NCBI GenBank assembly: GCA_023818725.1
Contig: JAMWBX010000114.1
Coordinates: 1-5,114 of the forward strand
Source: Candidatus Omnitrophota bacterium
Lineage (GTDB): Bacteria > Ratteibacteria > UBA8468 > B48-G9 > DTJG01
Length of the DNA: 5,114 bases
Direction of reading: 5' to 3'
In this document: piece after piece, positions 1 to 5,114 of the stretch
Layout: every line of letters begins with the position of its first letter
How positions within the stretch are numbered: the first letter of the stretch is position 1
Translations under genes and position numbers: made by a program
The notes under the pieces: model-generated
The model's database searches: none
What the model was told of the DNA's origin: nothing
What the model saw: the letters and a program-made list of their open reading frames with translations, nothing else

Positions 1-281
1 AGGCGCCTTTGTCATCATTTATCTTTAGAATGCAAAACTCTGGAATGTTTTCAAAAGCATTAAGAAATCTTGCGAGTCAACTCAACATAATTCCTGTGAT
101 AAATCATTCTCTGTGTCGCAAATGTATGGAGTGCTATAACATCTGTCCGGCAAAGGCAATCTCAAAGGACTTGAAAATTGATAGAAAAAAGTGTATAAAT
201 TGTTTGTGTTGTTTTGAGGTTTGCCCTCACAGGGCAATAACTGTTAGAAAAAGTTTTCTTGCTAGAATGATTTTACCTTAG
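1..281 (+). CDS. DUF362-type iron-sulfur protein, C-terminal end (5' partial)
   Basis: The reading frame is open to the left edge of the window, so this is the tail of a longer gene. A TTG at 9 could be read as a start, but it has no ribosome site visible in the few bases before it. About 92 codons are seen. They carry two consecutive CxxCxxCxxxCP motifs, each followed by an Ala-Ile, the pattern of a 2x[4Fe-4S] bacterial ferredoxin domain. Counting from the TTG, the cysteines are residues 36/39/42/46 and 62/65/68/72, with an extra Cys at 67. A ferredoxin pair at the extreme C-terminus, preceded by a short helical stretch and an 'IIPVINHSLC' approach, is typical of DUF362 domain proteins, whose catalytic role is poorly defined. 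The DUF362 core itself lies outside the window, so another ferredoxin-tailed protein is possible. No membrane segment is visible, so it is probably cytoplasmic. The stop is 5 bp before the transporter gene, suggesting one operon. Confidence 0.72.
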   Translation, partial: APLSSFIFRMQNSGMFSKALRNLASQLNIIPVINHSLCRKCMECYNICPAKAISKDLKIDRKKCINCLCCFEVCPHRAITVRKSFLARMILP

Positions 282-286
282 TCCAT

Positions 287-1837
287 ATGGCTGAAACTCA
301 AAGAGAAAGCTGGGGATCAAGAATAGGGTTAATACTTGCAGTAGCAGGAAGTGCAGTCGGTCTTGGAAATTTTCTGCGCTTTCCGGTCCAGGCAGTGAAA
401 AATGGCGGTGGCGCTTTCATCATTCCCTATCTTGTTTCTTTTCTTCTTCTCGGAATCCCTCTGATGTGGATTGAGTGGACTCTTGGAAGATTTGGCGGTG
501 GATTCGGCCATGGCACTGCCCCTGGAATGTTCCACAATATCGCAAACAAAAACAGATTCATAAAATACTTTGGCGTGATAGGAATTTTTGGACCCATAGC
601 AATTTTTACATATTATACATACATTGAGTCATGGCTTCTTGGCTACAGTTTATTTTCCCTCACAGGAAAACTGGCTGCCTGCCAGGATCAATCATCAATG
701 ATCTCATTTCTCAAAGGTTATCAGGGGCTTGAAAAAAACCAGTTTTTCTTCTCCCTTGTTCCTGCCTATATTTTCTTTCTTTTAACTTTTGCCATAAACA
801 TCATAACAGTCGCTGGCGGAATCCAAAAAGGAATTGAAAAAGTCTGCAAATACGGATTGCCTGTGCTTTTTATCCTTGGACTGGTTCTGATGATAAGAGT
901 ATTAACTTTAAAACCGATGTTTGCTGAACATCCTGACTGGACGCCAGCAGCCGGCCTTGGTTTTCTCTGGAACCCTGATTTTTCAAGTTTGCTTGACGCA
1001 AAGGTGTGGCTTGCGGCGGCAGGTCAGATATTTTTCACCCTCAGCGTTGGAATAGGCGTCATTTTGACCTATGCCAGTTACTTAAAGAAAAATGATGATG
1101 TTATTCTTTCAGGTCTAACCGCGGCGGCAACAAATGAATGGGTAGAAATTGTTCTTGGTGGAAGCATAGCAATCACTTCTGCATTTTTGTTTTTTGGTCC
1201 AGCTGGAGTCAAGGATGTTGCGGCAAGCGGCGCATTCAATCTTGGCTTTGTTGCAATGCCTCTTGCTTTGAATAACATTCATTATGGTTCTATTTTCGGA
1301 TTTTTCTGGTTTTTCCTTCTTTTTATCGCTGGAGTCACTTCTTCGATTTCTCTTGCCCAGCCCGCCATTGCTTTTCTTGAAGACGAGTTCAATATTGACA
1401 GGAAAAAAGCAGTAAAAATTTTTGCATCTGTCACATTTGTTCTTTGCAATATGACTGTTTTTCTTCTGGGAAAGGGTTTTCTCGATGAGTTTGATTTCTG
1501 GGGAGGTACCTTTGCGCTTGTGCTATTTGGAACAATTGAAGCAATTCTTTTTTCATGGGTTTTCGGGATCGACAGGGCATGGGATGAAATGCACGCAGGC
1601 AGCGATATTAAACTACCCGGCTTTTACAGGTTCATTATCAAATACATAACACCGACATTCCTTGTTGTAATTCTTGTTTCCTGGATTATAAAGGAAGCAA
1701 AAGATATAATCCTGATGAAAAATATGCCTGAAAATCTGGTCCCTTATATCATTTTTGCGAGATTAATTCTTTTTGCTCTTTTTGTCTCTATTGGTTATCT
1801 GGTGCATCTCGCTTGGGAAAAAAAGACAGATTATTGA
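287..1837 (+). CDS. LeuT-like Na+-dependent amino acid symporter (NSS/SNF family)
   Basis: This 516-aa inner-membrane protein matches the neurotransmitter:sodium symporter family, which imports amino acids or related small molecules with Na+. It resembles Aquifex LeuT (513 aa) closely along its length, as compared with my memory of that sequence. The TM1 signature 'GSAVGLGNFLRFP' is at 21-33, and about 12 hydrophobic segments can be traced (TM1 near 12-36, TM3 90-125, TM6 240-265, TM8 335-368, TM12 485-508). Sodium-site equivalents are conserved: Na1 A23, N28, T251, N283; Na2 G21, V24, A348, T351, S352. E287 matches LeuT E290, which goes with chloride-independent transport. Gate pairs R31/D403 and R6/D366 are present. 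The pocket keeps Y110, F250 and S253, but LeuT F259 is I256 and I359 is L356, so specificity may differ. The ATG at 287 matches the LeuT N-terminus. It has no clear ribosome site and lies 5 bp after the previous stop, so translational coupling is likely. The exact substrate cannot be read from sequence. Confidence 0.96.
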   Translation: MAETQRESWGSRIGLILAVAGSAVGLGNFLRFPVQAVKNGGGAFIIPYLVSFLLLGIPLMWIEWTLGRFGGGFGHGTAPGMFHNIANKNRFIKYFGVIGIFGPIAIFTYYTYIESWLLGYSLFSLTGKLAACQDQSSMISFLKGYQGLEKNQFFFSLVPAYIFFLLTFAINIITVAGGIQKGIEKVCKYGLPVLFILGLVLMIRVLTLKPMFAEHPDWTPAAGLGFLWNPDFSSLLDAKVWLAAAGQIFFTLSVGIGVILTYASYLKKNDDVILSGLTAAATNEWVEIVLGGSIAITSAFLFFGPAGVKDVAASGAFNLGFVAMPLALNNIHYGSIFGFFWFFLLFIAGVTSSISLAQPAIAFLEDEFNIDRKKAVKIFASVTFVLCNMTVFLLGKGFLDEFDFWGGTFALVLFGTIEAILFSWVFGIDRAWDEMHAGSDIKLPGFYRFIIKYITPTFLVVILVSWIIKEAKDIILMKNMPENLVPYIIFARLILFALFVSIGYLVHLAWEKKTDY

Positions 1838-1850
1838 TGGAGAAAAAATT

Positions 1851-1949
1851 ATGAACCCGGCAGGCTGGGTACTTCTTATTTGCACCTGGAGCTGTGTGAC
1901 ATTGCTTATTATTTTTTGTCTCTGGAAGACCCTGAAGAAAAAACAATAA
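1851..1949 (+). CDS. MetS-like small subunit of the NSS transporter (32 aa)
   Basis: A 32-codon ORF starts 13 bp after the transporter stop. A good ribosome site, GGAG at 1839-1842, sits 8 bases before its ATG, which is the main evidence that it is translated. The peptide starts MNPAGW, continues as one hydrophobic span (about residues 5-25, rich in Leu, Ile, Val, Cys and Trp), and ends in a basic tail, KTLKKKQ. This gives a single membrane helix with the tail predicted on the cytoplasmic side. Many bacterial NSS transporters are followed by such a tiny protein. The characterised example is MetS, needed with MetP for methionine/alanine uptake in Corynebacterium. The MNP-x-x-W opening, a Trp near the end of the helix (W25) and the Lys-rich end fit that group, but the identity rests on position, size and shape, not on alignment. 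I infer that it assembles with or stabilises the transporter. Genes this short are often missed by automatic annotation. Confidence 0.8.
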   Translation: MNPAGWVLLICTWSCVTLLIIFCLWKTLKKKQ

Positions 1950-1951
1950 AG

Positions 1952-3874
1952 CTATCCAAGTTTTGAAAGCACATTTTTAATTCCTGCATAAGTGCTGTTT
2001 GTCATTATGTATCTATGTTTTATACCCAGCCTTTCATATACCCTTATTCCCCAGTGCATTTTCAAAAACCAGTATGGGCTTCCTGTATAAATTACAGCAA
2101 TAACTCTTGGAGCAATAAGTCCTGTTGCTTCTGCTATGTCAATTTCCCTCATTATTCCCGGGATATAACAGCCATCGTTATGCGTATCAACAGGATTGTC
2201 AAGAACTACTGCGGATATTTCTTCATCAAAGATTGAATAGTAAAGGCAACTTCCGGCTGCTTCACCTGTGCCATAAAGAACAAAATTTGTGCCCCTGCAC
2301 TCAGGCGCATTTCTAAAATATTCAACAATGTATTTCAGGTCATTCATCCACATCATCGCAGGCGTTATTCCACAGAGAGCGCCAGCCCTGTAAAGGAAGT
2401 AATTTCCCTGTTTTATGTCAGCAGCGTTTCTTCCGCACGCTCTCTGTTCAACAAGTACAAGATTACAATCTTCGGCTGCCTCGCCAATTCTTTCCCTCAG
2501 GGTATCTACATTTTCATGATAGTCGCCAGTAGCAATGATTGTGGTTTTTGTTTCTGGCTTGCGAAAGAACGCCTCAATATAACATTCCATTCCTGAAACC
2601 TCTGCTCTGTATCTGCGGAAATTTATATTTTCAAAAATCCATTTTCCGATATTGCTTATTTCCATTTTCTCATTACATCTATCAAGCCAGTGGAAGACAT
2701 TTTTCCTGAGATTCAAAACAGTTTCAGCTCTTATCTGATTCCATTCCTGTTCATTTTTTGGCAGAAATCTTGTCTTCTGAACTGTGAGTAATTCTGGAAG
2801 AAGATTCAGCCTGTTTGGCTCAGGCGATTTTCCATTGAAAACAGCCAATTCTGGTTCAGGTATGAAATTTTCTTCAAGTCTGACTTCCGGGTGTGGCTCC
2901 TGCGCGACATACCTGTCAAACCAGTCATTTATTTTTTTTACTGAAGCTTCTGAATAAGCATGTGGGCCTGGATATTCAAAAAGTTCGCATTTGTCTGCGC
3001 AGCCATAAAGCTTATAGATTTTTTTTACCCTGTCATAAAGCGCAAGGTACTCTTCCCTGAAAAATAAGTTGTCATCAGACGCAAAACAATAAAGAAGCGG
3101 TCGGGGCGCAATCAATGCAGAAAATTCACTGATATCTCTCTGGAAATTTCCATATGTATAAATGCAATCGCAATGCTGAAACATTGACCTGTATCCTATC
3201 GCTGATGAAACAACGCTGATACCCGCGGATGTCGCAACCGCTTTTATCCTTTCGTCTGCAATTGCGAGAAAATGGCTGTGCGCTCCGCCGCCAGAGATGC
3301 CTGTTGATCCAATTCTTTCTGCATCAACTTCAGGCATTTCGCATAAAACATCAAGAGCCCTGATTGAATTCAGCAATTCTCCGCCTGTCGAAAGATATCC
3401 TTTTGAAATCCAATCAAGACACCTTCCGGTAAAAAGGCCGTGGTGGTCTCCGTTATTTTCGCTCTGTCTTATCGTATCAAAAATAAAACAGGCGTAACCC
3501 CTTTTTGCCCACATAACACCATGGCTGTGATACCAGTATGTCCCGAGTCCTGAATGTCCGCAGGCGTAAAGAACGCCGGGCAGTTTTCTCTCAGGCATCG
3601 GATCAGGAAGATAAAGATGCCCGCTGCTCCAGCAATCTGGAAAGATCTGATAGGCAATTTTTCGGACAACAAAGCCAGTTTTTTTTAGTTCCCCCAAAAA
3701 TTTGATGGAAAGATCGCATTTCTCAAAAGAATAAAGTCCGGCAGAAATAAAAAACTCTTTTCTTATCTGCTGCCTTTCTTTTTTCCATCGCTCCAGATTT
3801 TTGATATTTTCAAGTGCTTTTTCAGTTATTTCTTTCGCCTTATCGACATAGTACTGCCACAATGTCTTATTCAT
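1952..3874 (-). CDS. Tandem alpha/beta-hydrolase, acetylxylan-esterase-like, with degenerate second domain
   Basis: This 640-aa protein begins at the first in-frame ATG (3872-3874). The frame extends to a TTG at 3946, but a promoter-like element lies inside that extension, and the family-like helical N-terminus (LWQYYVDKAKEI) starts right after the ATG. No strong ribosome site precedes it. Residues 1-65 are a helical, charged leader. Domain 1 (about 70-325) is an alpha/beta-hydrolase with a CGH oxyanion-side motif at 105-107, nucleophile elbow GISGG (Ser194), acid in SDDNLF (Asp268) and His305 in YPGPHAY. The text around the elbow (VDAERIGSTGISGGG, then DERIKAV) is typical of dienelactone-hydrolase/acetylxylan-esterase-like proteins common in PVC bacteria. 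Domain 2 (about 326-640) repeats the fold: LIAPR occurs at 254-258 and again at 586-590. Its elbow is GTGEA, with Gly537 in place of Ser, and no acid or His stands in the matching positions. It probably hydrolyses acyl esters on sugars, but the substrate is unproven. No signal peptide is seen, suggesting cytoplasmic action. Confidence 0.88.
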   Translation of the reverse strand: MNKTLWQYYVDKAKEITEKALENIKNLERWKKERQQIRKEFFISAGLYSFEKCDLSIKFLGELKKTGFVVRKIAYQIFPDCWSSGHLYLPDPMPERKLPGVLYACGHSGLGTYWYHSHGVMWAKRGYACFIFDTIRQSENNGDHHGLFTGRCLDWISKGYLSTGGELLNSIRALDVLCEMPEVDAERIGSTGISGGGAHSHFLAIADERIKAVATSAGISVVSSAIGYRSMFQHCDCIYTYGNFQRDISEFSALIAPRPLLYCFASDDNLFFREEYLALYDRVKKIYKLYGCADKCELFEYPGPHAYSEASVKKINDWFDRYVAQEPHPEVRLEENFIPEPELAVFNGKSPEPNRLNLLPELLTVQKTRFLPKNEQEWNQIRAETVLNLRKNVFHWLDRCNEKMEISNIGKWIFENINFRRYRAEVSGMECYIEAFFRKPETKTTIIATGDYHENVDTLRERIGEAAEDCNLVLVEQRACGRNAADIKQGNYFLYRAGALCGITPAMMWMNDLKYIVEYFRNAPECRGTNFVLYGTGEAAGSCLYYSIFDEEISAVVLDNPVDTHNDGCYIPGIMREIDIAEATGLIAPRVIAVIYTGSPYWFLKMHWGIRVYERLGIKHRYIMTNSTYAGIKNVLSKLG

Positions 3875-3904
3875 TTTTGCGCCCGCAGTTTTGATTTTTG
3901 AGAT

Positions 3905-3931
3905 TTTATAATCATTTGCATGTTGTGTCAA
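3905..3931 (-). promoter_or_regulatory. Candidate sigma70-type promoter for the tandem hydrolase
   Basis: Read on the - strand, a perfect -35 box TTGACA (3931-3926) is followed after 15 bp by TATAAA (3910-3905). The spacing is shorter than the usual 17 bp. Sliding the -35 two bases upstream to TTTTGA gives 17. Transcription would begin near 3898, giving a leader of about 24 bases before the ATG at 3874. It would also place the alternative TTG start (3946) upstream of the transcript, which supports the shorter protein. The call rests on motif match only. Confidence 0.5.
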
Positions 3932-3953
3932 AAATATAATGCGCAAAATTCAG

Positions 3954-3962
3954 TGATATAAT
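3954..3962 (+). promoter_or_regulatory. Candidate extended -10 promoter for the SGNH esterase
   Basis: The bases TGATATAAT form an exact extended -10 element (TG, one base, TATAAT at 3957-3962). No recognisable -35 box lies 16-18 bp upstream, which extended -10 promoters can tolerate. Transcription would start near 3969, leaving a leader of about 44 bases. A second TATAAT at 3935-3940 is an alternative -10, also with a poor -35. That copy lies only 3 bp from the -35 box of the divergent promoter, so polymerases on the two strands could interfere with each other. Confidence 0.42.
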
Positions 3963-3973
3963 TACTGGTGGAA

Positions 3974-3997
3974 TTATGCTTAGGCCAACCGGCATAA
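3974..3997 (+). repeat. Inverted repeat in the SGNH esterase leader
   Basis: TTATGC (3974-3979) and GCATAA (3992-3997) are perfect 6-base inverted arms around a 12-base centre that itself contains GG-CCAA-CC. It lies just downstream of the candidate start of transcription and 2 bp before the ribosome site. It could be an operator half-site pair or a weak RNA hairpin near the ribosome site. Six-base arms in AT-rich DNA can arise by chance, so no function is claimed. Confidence 0.3.
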
Positions 3998-3999
3998 AA

Positions 4000-4005
4000 A
4001 AGGAG
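4000..4005 (+). promoter_or_regulatory. Strong ribosome binding site of the SGNH esterase
   Basis: AAGGAG is a near-full Shine-Dalgarno match, placed 7 bases before the ATG at 4013. It fixes that start and implies efficient translation. It contrasts with the divergent hydrolase and the NSS transporter, neither of which has a clear site. Confidence 0.85.
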
Positions 4006-4012
4006 CAGTATT

Positions 4013-4948
4013 ATGATTGACCCAAAATTTTTGCATGGAGTAATACCTCAAACGCATTCTCGTTTTACAGAAAAACAGTTAGCCGTTTATGAAAAATATG
4101 GACAAGCCACAAGAATTCGGACAGGTTGTTTATCAGGTGTTTGCATCGCAATGAAAACAGATTCACGGGATTTAGAAGTGGAACTTGCACTGAAAGGCAG
4201 GGCAAGGAACTATCTCGGGCTTGAGCTTGAGGTTGACGGAACAATTGTTAAATCAATCAGAATAAAAGATTTGATGCCTGAAATGGAAAAATTCAAGATA
4301 AAGATTTTCCGGTTCCCTGATAAGAAGGAAAGAAAAATAAAATTGCATCTTCCTGTTTCTGTCGAAATTGAGGTTATTTCTTGTAGCGCTGATGGAGAAC
4401 CAACTGAAAAACAAGAAAAAAAAATACTTTTTCTCGGAGATTCAATAACTCAGGGTATGGATTGTATCAGTCCTGTATGTGCTTATCCTTGCGTTGTTGC
4501 GAAAATTTTTAACGCCGACTTTATAAATCAGGGTGTTGGTGGATTTGTTTTTGATGCTGAATCTCTTGACCGAAATTTTCCATTCGAACCAGATATCATC
4601 ACTGTTGCATATGGTGTAAATGACTGGAACAAAGATTTTTCAGCTCAAAAGATAGCCAAATCAGCGTACGCTTATCTTGAAAAATTGAAGAAAATTTTTG
4701 CAAAATCAAAAATCTTTGTCATAACACCTATCTGGACTGAAAGAGAAAACCAGAAGAAAAAAGCAGGACTATTGCAAAATGTAAGAAAAATAATTGAAGA
4801 CGCAGGTAAAAAAACAGGTTGCAATGTCATTGATGGACTTTCTCTTGTGCCTCACGATAGTTTTTATTTTGTTGATGGAATCCACCCGAATGAAACAGGG
4901 CATCTGATGTATGGAATTAATCTTGCCACTCATTTGAAAAAGATATAA
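4013..4948 (+). CDS. SGNH/GDSL-family esterase with N-terminal beta-rich domain
   Basis: This 311-aa protein has the full SGNH hydrolase block set in its C-terminal half. Block I is FLGDSITQG with nucleophile Ser144; block II is NQGVGG (172-177) with the oxyanion Gly; block III is YGVND with Asn203; block V is DGIHPN with Asp288 and His291. Residues 1-130 precede the catalytic domain and look beta-rich, with alternating hydrophobic strands such as LEVELAL and KIKLHLPVSVEIEV. This recalls the jelly-roll N-domain of carbohydrate esterase family 2 and related sugar O-deacetylases. The family hydrolyses acyl esters, and a carbohydrate acetyl ester is the likeliest substrate, by inference from this architecture and the divergent esterase-like neighbour. 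There is no signal peptide or membrane segment, so it is expected in the cytoplasm. The start is set by the AAGGAG site 7 bases upstream. All catalytic residues are present, so it should be active. A lipase or thioesterase role is less likely but not excluded. Confidence 0.93.
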   Translation: MIDPKFLHGVIPQTHSRFTEKQLAVYEKYGQATRIRTGCLSGVCIAMKTDSRDLEVELALKGRARNYLGLELEVDGTIVKSIRIKDLMPEMEKFKIKIFRFPDKKERKIKLHLPVSVEIEVISCSADGEPTEKQEKKILFLGDSITQGMDCISPVCAYPCVVAKIFNADFINQGVGGFVFDAESLDRNFPFEPDIITVAYGVNDWNKDFSAQKIAKSAYAYLEKLKKIFAKSKIFVITPIWTERENQKKKAGLLQNVRKIIEDAGKKTGCNVIDGLSLVPHDSFYFVDGIHPNETGHLMYGINLATHLKKI

Positions 4949-5008
4949 TCAAGTGCCTTTTTAACCTCAAATTTTTTAGTGGAATTTCCGGTTTCACATT
5001 ATTTAATT

Positions 5009-5114
5009 TCAAAAAACCTTCCTGCTATTTTCATCAGTTTTTAGTTCAGGAATGCTCATTGGTCCCTGCCGGGTGCATTTCAATGACGCTGTGATGCTTG
5101 CAATTTTTCCACAT
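5009..5114 (-). CDS. Possible C-terminal end of a - strand gene, perhaps Gfo/Idh/MocA-like (5' partial)
   Basis: On the - strand one frame is open from the right window edge for 34 codons to a TGA at 5011-5009. The other two - strand frames hit stops sooner. The visible peptide includes ITASLKCTRQGPMSIPEL and ends NSRKVF. A Gly-Pro-x-x-Ile-Pro turn followed by a short helix with Ser-Arg is how many Gfo/Idh/MocA-type NAD(P)-dependent oxidoreductases end, but this is a remembered pattern over about 25 residues, not an alignment. An open run of this length can also occur by chance. If real, the gene converges on the SGNH esterase with a 60-bp gap. Confidence 0.38.
   Translation of the reverse strand, partial: CGKIASITASLKCTRQGPMSIPELKTDENSRKVF

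Noticed and set aside
329..535. A - strand ORF of 68 codons, and similarly 1078-1278.
   Set aside because: Both are antisense shadows of the transporter coding region, whose frame is strongly supported by NSS motifs.
1951..1977. Weak hairpin GCT...CAAgttTTG...AGC followed by a run of five T, considered as a terminator for the transporter operon.
   Set aside because: The stem is broken by mismatched bases and has few G-C pairs, and it lies within the hydrolase coding sequence. Not convincing as an intrinsic terminator.
2015..2316. Two overlapping + strand ORFs of 73 and 63 codons (2015-2236 and 2125-2316).
   Set aside because: They lie antisense to the well-supported tandem hydrolase, lack ribosome sites, and show no recognisable protein features.
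3875..3946. A 24-residue N-terminal extension of the tandem hydrolase starting at TTG 3946.
   Set aside because: It contains the candidate promoter, starts with a rare codon without a ribosome site, and adds no recognisable protein feature.
3976..4020. A 14-codon upstream ORF overlapping the SGNH esterase start, preceded by GGTGGA.
   Set aside because: The purine-rich stretch ends only 3 bases before the ATG, and the likely transcription start is near 3969, leaving too little leader for ribosome loading.
4979..4997. Hairpin GTGGAA/TTTCAC in the gap after the SGNH esterase.
   Set aside because: It is a six-pair stem including a G-T pair, with no T-run directly after it on either strand.

Overview
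The window reads as a bacterial chromosome fragment, AT-rich by eye (roughly 40% GC, estimated rather than counted) and compact, with Shine-Dalgarno sites in front of some genes. Its ferredoxin-type DUF362 tail, LeuT-like transporter and two-domain acetylxylan-esterase-like hydrolase would suit an anaerobic, polysaccharide-using bacterium, possibly a PVC-type (Planctomycetota/Lentisphaerota/Omnitrophota) or other candidate lineage. That placement is a guess from gene content. There is no rRNA or other taxonomic marker.

Left block, + strand (1-1949): the C-terminal end of a DUF362-type protein with two [4Fe-4S] motifs (cut by the window edge), then a complete LeuT-like Na+-coupled amino acid symporter (NSS family, 516 aa), then a 32-residue single-span membrane protein at 1851-1949 that resembles the MetS-type small subunit of NSS transporters. 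The gaps are 5 and 13 bp, so the three are probably co-transcribed. The transporter and small protein likely form one uptake system. The link to the iron-sulfur protein is positional only.

Right block (1952-4948): two divergently transcribed hydrolase genes share a 138-bp control region. On the - strand is a 640-aa protein with two tandem alpha/beta-hydrolase domains, the first with an intact Ser-Asp-His triad and the second with all three positions lost. On the + strand is a 311-aa SGNH/GDSL esterase with an N-terminal beta-rich domain. Neither has a signal peptide, so both probably act in the cytoplasm, plausibly removing acyl groups from imported sugars. The small-subunit gene and the tandem hydrolase converge with only 2 bp between their stop codons.

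Right edge (4949-5114): a short AT-rich gap, then what may be the last 34 codons of a - strand gene whose ending weakly resembles Gfo/Idh/MocA oxidoreductases.

I see no mobile element, CRISPR array, RNA gene or defence system. The least ordinary items are the tiny transporter subunit, the active-plus-degenerate tandem hydrolase, and the overlapping divergent promoters, which also decide the start codon of the large esterase.
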